A model generated the notes under the pieces. It had not been told where the DNA came from. It was given only the letters and a program-made list of their open reading frames with translations, and did not search any database. A stretch of 64,000 nucleotides of DNA from Caldicellulosiruptor owensensis OL (GTDB lineage: Bacteria > Bacillota > Thermoanaerobacteria > Caldicellulosiruptorales > Caldicellulosiruptoraceae), in the NCBI RefSeq assembly GCF_000166335.1, contig NC_014657.1, positions 426,501 through 490,500 on the forward strand, given 5' to 3'. Numbering within the stretch: position 1 is the stretch's first letter; every line of letters starts with the position of its first letter. Below, piece after piece: positions 16,118 to 24,163 of this stretch. A program made the translations under genes and the position numbers.

Positions 16118-18343
16118 ATGAAGATTGAAAATATCAAGGTTTACAATAACAGAAATATCTATTCAGACAAAAAAGTTGTAGTATTAAAGGTGAAAGGAAA
16201 ATTTGAAGAGGCAAGAAACTTTGCTATGCTTTGCATCCATATTCAAAACCTTATAGGATACAACCTGGTTGAATACTGGGAATGCTTGAATATAGGAGAT
16301 TATATTGATGTTTTGATTGAACATGACAATCAAATTGTTGTGTACAAGGTTATTGAATTTGCGTTAGAATGTATGGGAAAAGGGCTTGAACCCGAAGATT
16401 TTCCTGATAAGATTTCAAAGTTAAAGAAACTCACAATTGAAACAGAGCTTTCGCCAAATACAAGACTTTTGAAAAATGCTTGCATGAAAAGAGGTATAAG
16501 GTTTACAAGAATTGGATATACAGATACATTCATTCTGGGTGAGGGAAAGTATGCAAAGCTTTTCGCAGGTCTTATAAGCGAACATGACTTTGGTGTAGTG
16601 AGTATATCAAATGACAGAGAGATGGAGCGAGAATTTTTAAAACTAAACTTTTTTCCTGTTGCACCGTTTGAAGTGATCTTTACTTCAGACCAGCTAACCG
16701 AAAGCATAAAAAAACTGGGATTTCCAATTTCAATAAAAGGTTGCAGAAAAGACTCTCCAAACATAGGGAATATCAGAACAAATCAACAGGCTTTAGAAGC
16801 ATTTAATATGGTCAAGAGTATTGAAAATAGAGTAATTGTCGAAAGATATGTGCCAGGCAACAGCTATAAGATTCTGGTTGTGAATGGGAAAGTTGTGGCG
16901 GCTGTTGAGAGAACCTCTCCATACATTGTAGGCGATGGCAAAAGAAGAATTTCAGAACTTTTAGATCAAGGTGAGAGAAATAATAAATATATTCAAAAGA
17001 ATATTTTAAAACAGGGATTTACCCTGGATGATATTTTACCAAAGGGAATGAGGATATTTTTGAAGGAGCCAACAAGTTTTAAAACAGGTTGTATAACCAC
17101 GGATGTTACAGAAAAGATAGCATATGAAAACCAACAACTTTTTGTTGAAATCGCAGAAAGACTGGGGTACGTAATAACTGTCTTAGACTTTGTGACAGAA
17201 GATATTTCGCTACCATATTCTGTTGTGGGTGGCTATGTTGTTGATATTGAGACAAACTGTGATCTTCGAATATTTTCACAAACTTGTAACAGTGATATAT
17301 TTAATACCATACTGGATGTGTATTTTGAAAAAATTCCAAATCCGTCTGTACCAATAATTGCTGTGGCAGGAACGTATGGTAAAAGTACAATATTGCAAAC
17401 AATGAGGTACATTTTTCAAAGATGTGGATTGGCAATATCTATCGATAGCGAAATAGAGAATTTCTATCTGAGAAGTTTTGGAGATTTTTCGGACATAAAA
17501 CTTGTTGAATTCAATCCTGAAAAAAATATTGAAGAGATAGAAATAGAACCTGATGTAGGTATTATTACTAATACATTTTTTCAAGACCAGATAGAAAAAA
17601 ATCTTTTATTTGCAAGAAGCATTAAAGAAAATGGATATCTAATTCTAAATGTCAATGATGCTTATAAATACCTGTACAGTGCAAAAGCTAAATGCAGAAT
17701 TGTATTTACTTCGACTTCAAGTCATCATCCAGATTTAAAAGCACAAATGGAAATGAAAAAACCTTGTGTGTACCTTGAAAATGATATAATAAAAATATTT
17801 GACGGAAAAGAAATGTTTTCTTTTTGCAACATTAAAGAAATTCCCTACTCGTACGAAGGCAAACTCATGTTTGCAATTGAAAATATTCTTCAGACAGTTG
17901 CAGCAATGTATTTTTATGGTGTTGATAGTGAAATTATATATAAATTTTTAACCGAGTATAAGAACGATTCTCATCAAAATCCTGGAAAATTTAATATATT
18001 TGACATAAACGGGATAAAAGTAATTATTGATAGCCTTAGCAAGAAAAACCATTTGAAACTTCTTGTATCAAACCTTAATCTAATAGGAATAAAAGATATT
18101 TATTTTGTTTGCGAAAAAAGACAAGAACAAAATCTGGACTTTGTTAAGGACAAAAATAAGGTTATATGCAGGCAAATTGAAAGATTTTCCGATGTAATTG
18201 AAATGATATCAGATAGTATAAAGCGAGCAAAAAAGGGAGATGGGGTTTTTATCATTTTGCCAGAGCCATTAAATAAAGATGTTACGTTTGAGATAAGAGA
18301 AGGACTTGCAAAAAGGAAAAGGAATTTTGTGAACAATGCTTGA
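16118..18343 (+). CDS. Divergent cyanophycin synthetase-like protein (ATP-grasp plus Mur ligase)
   Basis: A 741-residue relative of cyanophycin synthetase CphA, which is normally about 870-900 residues. An N-terminal domain is followed by an ATP-grasp domain (LGEGKYAKLFAG; VERYVPGNSYKILVV; VVGDGKR-like IVGDGKRRISEL) and a Mur-ligase domain with P-loop AVAGTYGKST near residue 421. Several motifs depart from active CphA: the ATP-grasp glycine loop (NHGRG type) is replaced by GCRKDSPNIGN, the TNIxxDH motif reads TNTFFQDQ, and the DYAHN motif reads DSLSKKN. No cyanophycinase gene adjoins it. It may be a paralogue with another role or an inactive one. Confidence 0.75.
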   Translation: MKIENIKVYNNRNIYSDKKVVVLKVKGKFEEARNFAMLCIHIQNLIGYNLVEYWECLNIGDYIDVLIEHDNQIVVYKVIEFALECMGKGLEPEDFPDKISKLKKLTIETELSPNTRLLKNACMKRGIRFTRIGYTDTFILGEGKYAKLFAGLISEHDFGVVSISNDREMEREFLKLNFFPVAPFEVIFTSDQLTESIKKLGFPISIKGCRKDSPNIGNIRTNQQALEAFNMVKSIENRVIVERYVPGNSYKILVVNGKVVAAVERTSPYIVGDGKRRISELLDQGERNNKYIQKNILKQGFTLDDILPKGMRIFLKEPTSFKTGCITTDVTEKIAYENQQLFVEIAERLGYVITVLDFVTEDISLPYSVVGGYVVDIETNCDLRIFSQTCNSDIFNTILDVYFEKIPNPSVPIIAVAGTYGKSTILQTMRYIFQRCGLAISIDSEIENFYLRSFGDFSDIKLVEFNPEKNIEEIEIEPDVGIITNTFFQDQIEKNLLFARSIKENGYLILNVNDAYKYLYSAKAKCRIVFTSTSSHHPDLKAQMEMKKPCVYLENDIIKIFDGKEMFSFCNIKEIPYSYEGKLMFAIENILQTVAAMYFYGVDSEIIYKFLTEYKNDSHQNPGKFNIFDINGIKVIIDSLSKKNHLKLLVSNLNLIGIKDIYFVCEKRQEQNLDFVKDKNKVICRQIERFSDVIEMISDSIKRAKKGDGVFIILPEPLNKDVTFEIREGLAKRKRNFVNNA

Positions 18344-18421
18344 AAAACACAATAAAGTTTAGTATTATATCCACTATAAGAAGTTTTGAAAATTTAAAGT
18401 AGATTAGGAGTTGATTTTACT

Positions 18422-18709
18422 ATGAGCCTACCACAGGTGTTTAAATATAGAGGAAGAGAAGTATACAAGATTAGAAATAACCTCATCCACTATGGAAATT
18501 CGGACGACAAATTTATCGCTGTGTTTGTAATATTAGGTACTGAAGATTATAAGGGCTATAAAATTTCTTCACCTGTTTCGGTTGAACTTCAGATAAACAA
18601 CCCAAAGCTCACTGTCAGAGAAAGAGTTGTAAAAAAAGCCGAGGCAGACAATCTTTACAAGGCACTTGAACTTGCTCATGTATGGCTTGTTCAGGCAAAC
18701 GGCAAGTAA
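18422..18709 (+). CDS. Conserved small protein of unknown function
   Basis: A 95-residue soluble protein with no signal peptide or membrane segment and no domain I recognise. Its beta-rich N-terminal half (VFKYRGREVYKIRNNLIHYG) and charged helical end suggest a compact alpha/beta fold. ATG at 18422 follows TTAGGAG with suitable spacing. It lies between the cyanophycin synthetase-like gene and the SRP RNA, on the same strand. Confidence 0.6.
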   Translation: MSLPQVFKYRGREVYKIRNNLIHYGNSDDKFIAVFVILGTEDYKGYKISSPVSVELQINNPKLTVRERVVKKAEADNLYKALELAHVWLVQANGK

Positions 18710-18719
18710 ATTTTGGCAG

Positions 18720-18748
18720 TTGATTTTAAAAAGTTTTGATAGTATAAT
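18720..18748 (+). promoter_or_regulatory. SRP RNA promoter
   Basis: TTGATT (18720-18725), 17-base spacer, TATAAT (18743-18748), placing transcription start near the first base of the RNA at about 18755. Confidence 0.8.
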
Positions 18749-18754
18749 AAAATT

Positions 18755-19029
18755 GGCTGTGCTATGATGGGGAGGTAGCGGTGCCCTGTAACCCGCAATC
18801 CGCTATAGCGGGGTCGAATAGCCAGACTGAGGTATAACCCTTTTGGCATTGAGGGCAGACCGGGGTGAGGATGGTTGTGTCCTGCGCAACGCGAAGGCTG
18901 TGAACCCCGCCAGGTCCGGAAGGAAGCAACGGTAAGCAGTTTTTCGCGTGTGCCGCAGGGGTGCATGACAGGAGCCTGTCGGGTCTGCTATTTCACCAGG
19001 GGGGTTATATCGAAGCTGGTCGCACAGCC
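18755..19029 (+). ncRNA. ffs: Signal recognition particle RNA, large Gram-positive type
   Basis: About 275 bases. The ends GGCTGTGC (18755-18762) and GCACAGCC (19022-19029) pair exactly, and a T-rich tail follows. The SRP54/Ffh-binding tip is present as GTCCGGAAGGAAGCAACGG near 18914-18932, with the GGAA tetraloop and the asymmetric internal loop. The 5' part has room for the Alu domain (helices 3 and 4), as in Bacillus scRNA and unlike the 4.5S RNA of E. coli. It scaffolds Ffh for co-translational membrane targeting. Confidence 0.95.
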
Positions 19030-19081
19030 GTTTTATTTTTATATTTTTCCAGGAATAAAAATCTAAAAGTAAATAATTTTA

Positions 19082-19110
19082 TTGACAGGTGCTTAGATTT
19101 AGAATATAAT
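19082..19110 (+). promoter_or_regulatory. Consensus promoter TTGACA-17-TATAAT
   Basis: TTGACA (19082-19087), 17-base spacer, TATAAT (19105-19110); both hexamers are perfect. It drives the small gene starting at 19156. Confidence 0.85.
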
Positions 19111-19155
19111 ATAAAAAAGTATAACAAAGGTTTACAAAGGGAGGATAAGATACAA

Positions 19156-19563
19156 ATGATAGTTATTGAAGGACATGAACTTGTGACCTCCCGTGCTCTG
19201 ACAGTTCTAAAACCTTATGTAGGTGAAGCCCATCTTATCTCGAGTATTCTTGTTCTTGCTGGTCTTCTTGAACTTAAAAAATTTTCCTTTTTTGGTTCTG
19301 AAAAGGTTTACTCTAAAATCAAAAGGCTTCTTTTTCCAAAGGTTTGCATTGAGTTTTGTCAGGAATATCAAGAAGTTGTATTAATCGATGTCACTGCTAT
19401 AAAAAAACACTTTATAGATTTAGAACAATTCAAAGTTTGGCTTGAAACTTTACACGCAAACAAAAAAATCTTGCTTTATGAGCTTTTTGCCGAAGGAAAT
19501 TTACTTTTTGAGTTGAGTGACTTTATTTTGGTTGCTGATGAATTATTCAGAGTAGAAATATAA
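19156..19563 (+). CDS. Protein of unknown function, 135 residues
   Basis: The open frame extends back into the SRP RNA, but ATG at 19156 is the credible start: AGGGAGGAT lies just upstream and a perfect promoter ends at 19110. The protein (MIVIEGHELVTSRALTVLKP at its N-terminus) looks alpha/beta and cytoplasmic, without signal or membrane segments. I recognise no family. A perfect promoter, good ribosome site and terminator argue it is a real, monocistronic gene. Confidence 0.6.
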   Translation: MIVIEGHELVTSRALTVLKPYVGEAHLISSILVLAGLLELKKFSFFGSEKVYSKIKRLLFPKVCIEFCQEYQEVVLIDVTAIKKHFIDLEQFKVWLETLHANKKILLYELFAEGNLLFELSDFILVADELFRVEI

Positions 19564-19580
19564 AAACCTTAGATGAAAAC

Positions 19581-19615
19581 AAAGGGAGATTTTAAAAAGT
19601 CTCCCTTTTAAATTT
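19581..19615 (+). terminator. Intrinsic terminator
   Basis: AAAGGGAGA (19581-19589) pairs with TCTCCCTTT (19600-19608), followed by a T-rich tract. Confidence 0.8.
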
Positions 19616-19670
19616 TACTTAAAGTAGGTTATAATAAAATCAATCCTTTTTTTCGGGAATATATTATTTA

Positions 19671-21386
19671 ATGAAGATTAGAATTACAAAAGGAGTACGA
19701 AAAGCTGTGAATACTGAATTAGAGTTTTGTTTATATAAACTTTTTGAAATAGTGGGAATTATAGCAGTAAGTGGAATATATATTTTATCGGTTTCTTTGG
19801 GCAATGAACTAAAAAACAATTTGATTTACAGTTATAGCAAAATATTTCCATCTCTTGTTGTTATTAAGTTCTTATATGTACTGAATTTAGAAAAAGAGGT
19901 TGTAAGTAACATTAAAAGTATTCAAGCGCTTGTATTCTTGAATCTACTTTTAAAGTTTCTTATAATATATGCACTTATATTTTCAGTTTTATGCAGGGAA
20001 AGGTTAAAAGAATTTTTATCAAAGACATCGATATGGATAAATATCTCTTTAGTAATTGTAGTCTTTTTAACATTTAAAAATATAAAAAATTCCATTGCAA
20101 TCATATTATTACAATCCACTTTATCTGCAACAGGGCTCTATTTTCTCAGCGAACTGATAGTAATTTTTGGACTTTTGTTTCTTATATATTTAAGTTTTTC
20201 TAACTTTTACTTTAAACAGAATAATAGTTTTAAAGTTTTTGTGTTGACTTTTGCAACTGGTGAATTAGTTTTATTTCTCTTTAAAAGAAATGGTATTTTA
20301 TTTACAGAAGCGATTCAAAATGGAGCAGTGTTTTATCTCTTTGTTGCGATATTTTTTACCATAACAAAGAGAAAAGTCAAGTTTTTAGGCAGTTTAGCAA
20401 GTTTTAGCACTGAAGTGTTGAAAGAAAAACTTGACTTGCAAAAAAGTTTTGAACTTCTTGTAGATTTTATTTATGAAGCTTATTCAAGGGTATTTCCAAG
20501 AATATGTTTTTATTACATCAAAGAAAATCAGAATTATAAGCTTATTGTGTTTAAAAGTGATGAGGTAAATAATAAATTTGAAGACTCAGATGTGGAGGAA
20601 ATAAAACTTAAAAATAAGCTTTTGGAAAAAAAGAACATTGCTGCATTTGATATAAAAGATTTTGAAAGTTTTTTTGAATGCAAGTTTTCAAAAGGCAGAA
20701 CGTACAGTAGCTTTCAAACAGTAGTATATGTTCCTGTTGAAAGGTACAACAGGCTTGAGGGGTTTCTTGTTTGCTATTCCAGGATTAAAAACCTTCAAAT
20801 TACTGATGAACTTAGAGATGGTCTTACAATCTTTATGAATTTTTCTCAAGCTCTTCTTTCTCAAATTGAAAGGATTGAGAAGATAAAGAATTTATCAACA
20901 GAGGATGAACTTACAGGTCTTTATAACAGAAGATACTTTATGAAGGAATTGATTTTAGAGTCAATAGCTGCAGATAGATATAAAAATAAGTTTTGTGTAG
21001 CTTTTTTTGATATGGATAATCTGAAACTTTTAAACGATGTTTATGGACACGGTGTAGGAGATAAAGCTATAAAAATGATTGCCAGGATTATACGGGATAA
21101 TATACGGAAAACAGATATTCCAGCAAGACTTGGTGGAGATGAGTTTGCGGTTATATTCAAAAATTGCAGTAAAGAAGCTATAGAAGATAGAATTAAGAAT
21201 ATAAAGCAATTAATCGAAAAAGAGTCACAGCTGCAACTTCCTGAAAAGATAAGAGTAAGCTGTGGAATTGCTGTGTATCCAGACGACACAACCAGTCTTG
21301 ATGAACTTCTCAAGATTGCTGACATGAGAATGTATGAAGAAAAGCTAAAAAACAAAGGGGGCGATTTTTGTGCAGAAGGGCAGTAG
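19671..21386 (+). CDS. Membrane-anchored diguanylate cyclase (GGDEF) with GAF-like domain
   Basis: A 571-residue protein. About seven hydrophobic segments fill the first 235 residues, a GAF-like sensor region follows (about 255-405), and a GGDEF domain completes it (about 410-565). The active site RLGGDEF is intact, and an inhibitory site RKTD lies five residues before GGDEF, so product feedback is expected. It would make cyclic di-GMP from GTP at the membrane. It overlaps the next gene by 17 bases. The start at 19671 has no strong ribosome site; AAGGAG before 19706 hints at a later start. Confidence 0.88.
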   Translation: MKIRITKGVRKAVNTELEFCLYKLFEIVGIIAVSGIYILSVSLGNELKNNLIYSYSKIFPSLVVIKFLYVLNLEKEVVSNIKSIQALVFLNLLLKFLIIYALIFSVLCRERLKEFLSKTSIWINISLVIVVFLTFKNIKNSIAIILLQSTLSATGLYFLSELIVIFGLLFLIYLSFSNFYFKQNNSFKVFVLTFATGELVLFLFKRNGILFTEAIQNGAVFYLFVAIFFTITKRKVKFLGSLASFSTEVLKEKLDLQKSFELLVDFIYEAYSRVFPRICFYYIKENQNYKLIVFKSDEVNNKFEDSDVEEIKLKNKLLEKKNIAAFDIKDFESFFECKFSKGRTYSSFQTVVYVPVERYNRLEGFLVCYSRIKNLQITDELRDGLTIFMNFSQALLSQIERIEKIKNLSTEDELTGLYNRRYFMKELILESIAADRYKNKFCVAFFDMDNLKLLNDVYGHGVGDKAIKMIARIIRDNIRKTDIPARLGGDEFAVIFKNCSKEAIEDRIKNIKQLIEKESQLQLPEKIRVSCGIAVYPDDTTSLDELLKIADMRMYEEKLKNKGGDFCAEGQ

Positions 21387-23034
21387 CTCTGTTAGAGTAT
21401 TTTTTGAGGATGTAAATATATGTGAAGATGTGGAAGTAGGGAATAATCTTTTGAGCTTTGTTCCAAGATTTGAGAGTTATTTTAAATCTCCTATAATTGC
21501 TGCAAAGGTTGACAATGAGATAAAAGAGTTAAAATATGTAATTTCAAGGGATTGCAAAGTAAAATTCATTGACATGACGCAGGAAGATGGTATGAGGATT
21601 TACAGAAGAAGTCTCATTTTTGTTTTGATTGTTGCAACAAGAATGCTTTTTAAAGAAGCTGTGAATGTTCAGCATTCTCTTTCAAAGGGACTTTACTGTG
21701 AGGTTGAAAACAGAAAACTGAGCAGCCAAGATGTAGAACTAATAAAACAGAAGATGAAATGGATAATAGAGCAGGATTTTCAATTCAGAAGAGAAAAGGT
21801 TTCAAAAGATGAAGCAGTTAAACTTTTTGAAGAAAAAGGGTTTTATGATAAGGCAAGAACAATAAAGTTTTCGGAAAATGAATTTGTATATATTTATTAC
21901 TGTGGAGATTATGTTGATTACTTCTATGGACATTTAGTTCCTTCCACAGGGTATCTTAAAATTTTTGACCTGATTCAATACCACGACGGGATGGTACTTT
22001 TGTACCCTGACAAATCAGACCCATTTAAACTTCAAGAGTTTGTGGAGAACAAGAAACTGTTTGCGGTCTACCATGAGTACAAAAACTGGGGCAGGATACT
22101 GGGTGTCAGTAGCATTGGTGAGCTCAATGAGGTGATAGCAAATGGCAGAATAAGAGAATTTATAAGAGTGTCAGAAGCTCTGCACGAAAAAAAGATTGCA
22201 TATTTGGCTGATCAGATTTCACAAAATCCGATGACTAAAGTTGTTTTAATATCCGGACCTTCATCCTCTGGAAAAACTACATTTGCCCAGAGACTGTCTA
22301 TCCAGCTTAAAGTGAATGGCAAAAATCCTGTCTATATAGGTCTTGATGATTATTTCTTTGAACATAAAGTTCCGCTTGACGAAAATGGCAAGCCTGACTA
22401 TGAATCGATTGAAGCTATTGATGTTGAGCTTTTCAATAGTCAATTGAAAGACCTGATAGATGGCAAGGAGGTTGTGCTGCCGCGGTTTAATTTCATAGAG
22501 AGAAAAAGAACGTTTGAAAGACGTGTCAGGCTTCAGAAGGATGACATAATAATAATTGAGGGTATACATGGGTTAAATAACAGACTTACTCCAATGATAC
22601 CAGACGAAAACAAGTTTAAAATATATGTGAGTGCTTTGACACACCTGAACCTTGACAAGCACAACAGGATTCAAACTACAGATTACAGGATTTTAAGACG
22701 AATTGTAAGAGATGCCAGAACAAGAGGTGCATCTGCTAAGAGAACAATTTCTATGTGGCCGTCTGTCAGAAATGGTGAGGAGAAAAATATTTTTCCCTAC
22801 CAGGAAATGGCGGATGCTATGTTTAATTCAGCACTAATTTATGAGCTTGCAGTTTTGAAAAAATATGCTGTTCCACTGCTCAAGACAATTACAAGAGAAG
22901 ATGAGGAATATAGCGAAGCGCAGAGGCTTTTGCATTTTCTGAGCTTTATACTTACAATTGACGATGAAAGAGAAATCCCACCGCAGTCTATTATAAGGGA
23001 ATTTATAGGAGGGTCTTGCTTTTATGATTTCTAA
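21370..23034 (+). CDS. Uridine kinase-like nucleoside kinase with N-terminal TGS/ThrRS-like region
   Basis: A 554-residue protein. Residues about 1-200 resemble the TGS and second additional domain of threonyl-tRNA synthetase; residues about 285-500 form a phosphoribulokinase/uridine kinase domain with P-loop GPSSSGKTTFAQRL and the YIGLDDYF segment. This architecture is known in clostridia and Thermotoga as uridine kinase-related proteins; the substrate is not firmly established. The start is GTG at 21370, overlapping the diguanylate cyclase stop, so translation is coupled. A strong terminator follows. Confidence 0.85.
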   Translation: MQKGSSSVRVFFEDVNICEDVEVGNNLLSFVPRFESYFKSPIIAAKVDNEIKELKYVISRDCKVKFIDMTQEDGMRIYRRSLIFVLIVATRMLFKEAVNVQHSLSKGLYCEVENRKLSSQDVELIKQKMKWIIEQDFQFRREKVSKDEAVKLFEEKGFYDKARTIKFSENEFVYIYYCGDYVDYFYGHLVPSTGYLKIFDLIQYHDGMVLLYPDKSDPFKLQEFVENKKLFAVYHEYKNWGRILGVSSIGELNEVIANGRIREFIRVSEALHEKKIAYLADQISQNPMTKVVLISGPSSSGKTTFAQRLSIQLKVNGKNPVYIGLDDYFFEHKVPLDENGKPDYESIEAIDVELFNSQLKDLIDGKEVVLPRFNFIERKRTFERRVRLQKDDIIIIEGIHGLNNRLTPMIPDENKFKIYVSALTHLNLDKHNRIQTTDYRILRRIVRDARTRGASAKRTISMWPSVRNGEEKNIFPYQEMADAMFNSALIYELAVLKKYAVPLLKTITREDEEYSEAQRLLHFLSFILTIDDEREIPPQSIIREFIGGSCFYDF

Positions 23035-23042
23035 AAAAATAC

Positions 23043-23084
23043 AGGGGCTTTTGAGGTATATACCTCAAGCCCCTATGTTTTTTT
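23043..23084. terminator. Strong bidirectional terminator
   Basis: AGGGGCTT-TTGAGGTA and TACCTCAA-GCCCCT form a stem of about 14-15 bp (23043-23074) followed by T residues. It lies between convergent genes. Confidence 0.88.
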
Positions 23085-23970
23085 AAAATGTAGCATTTGT
23101 TGAAAAGTTGTTTGTACTCTGATTTACATTTTGACCGGGGTTAAACCCTTTTACTTTTGGTCCAAATCCGCGTATCATGGTACCGTCCATTCCTGCAGCA
23201 CCTTTAAATTTTCTACCAAATCCTCGTGGAGCAAATCCCTTTGAAAGATCCCAGTTTGAGATTTTTGTCTTGATAGCTTCTTTCATTTTGTCTGCATGGT
23301 CTTTTGTTATTTTACCTTCCTGCAGAAGCTTTTCAATCTTTGCCGTTTGCATTGAGATTAATTTGTTTTTAAAGTCTGACTCAGAGATATTCCTTGACTT
23401 GATTAGGTCTGCAATGGTCTTTCCATTTTTCAGCTCGTTAAAAAGACTATCCTTTGTCATGCCGAGGATTGTAGCGATGTCACTTAACATATCGAGGTTA
23501 TAAATATCTTTGGAAAATGCTCTGGTTTTAAAACCAAAGAAAGGAAGATTTCCATCCCAGTTGTCTATCTTCTGTTTTAAATTCTGTTTTAACTGTGCTG
23601 CTTTTTCGCTTGTTATTTTGTTGTTTTTAACAGCTTCATCAATCTTTGCATAAAGGCTTTCTAAAAGCTTTGATTTAAACTGGTCAAGCGTCAGACCTTT
23701 GTCCTTTAAAATGTCTGAGAAAGACTTTCCGCTCTGAATCTGTTTTTGAATATCCTCTTTTTTCATGCCAAGTATGTTTTCAATTGTGCCAGCAATGTCA
23801 AGGTTTATACCTGCTATATCTTTTCCAAATTTTCCAAAACAGAGCTTTGTGAGATTGCCCTTGAAAGCTGCCGGAAGGCTTGCCTTTGAAGAACCTGCAA
23901 ATGCAAGGCTTACACTTAAAATCAGAATTGCAATAAGTCCTGTACCAATTATTGTCTTTATTCTTTTCAC
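23083..23970 (-). CDS. Secreted protein with two tandem helical repeats
   Basis: A 295-residue exported protein. The signal peptide has charged MKRIK, a hydrophobic core and an AFA cleavage site near residue 25. Two repeats of about 100 residues follow (residues about 60-140 and 155-240). Each has the pattern LGMxKxxxxxxxxxGKxxxDxxKxxxxxxxxFKxKLxxxxxxKIxxxxxxxKITxxxAxxxKxxxxxKIxNWD. The C-terminus is Gly/Phe/Asn-rich and likely disordered. Such repeats occur in clostridial surface proteins of unknown function. It stands alone, converging on the uridine-kinase-like gene. Confidence 0.75.
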   Translation of the reverse strand: MKRIKTIIGTGLIAILILSVSLAFAGSSKASLPAAFKGNLTKLCFGKFGKDIAGINLDIAGTIENILGMKKEDIQKQIQSGKSFSDILKDKGLTLDQFKSKLLESLYAKIDEAVKNNKITSEKAAQLKQNLKQKIDNWDGNLPFFGFKTRAFSKDIYNLDMLSDIATILGMTKDSLFNELKNGKTIADLIKSRNISESDFKNKLISMQTAKIEKLLQEGKITKDHADKMKEAIKTKISNWDLSKGFAPRGFGRKFKGAAGMDGTMIRGFGPKVKGFNPGQNVNQSTNNFSTNATF

Positions 23971-24163
23971 TTAAAAATCACCTCTTTTCTGTTTTAAATT
24001 TTCTTTACAATTATATTATCCTACATAAAATCGGATTTTGTGTTTCGCAATTGTAAAAATATTTTTAAGGAAGATTTTTACATAAAGATGTGTTTTTAAA
24101 TGGATAGCAAAAGGGTATATTAGAATCGAAAAAACTTTTAAGAAGGATGGTGTAATATGGAAG

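Noticed and set aside
18961-19155. N-terminal extension of the unknown protein into the SRP RNA
   Set aside because: It translates the 3' part of the SRP RNA; the promoter, ribosome site and ATG at 19156 give a better start.
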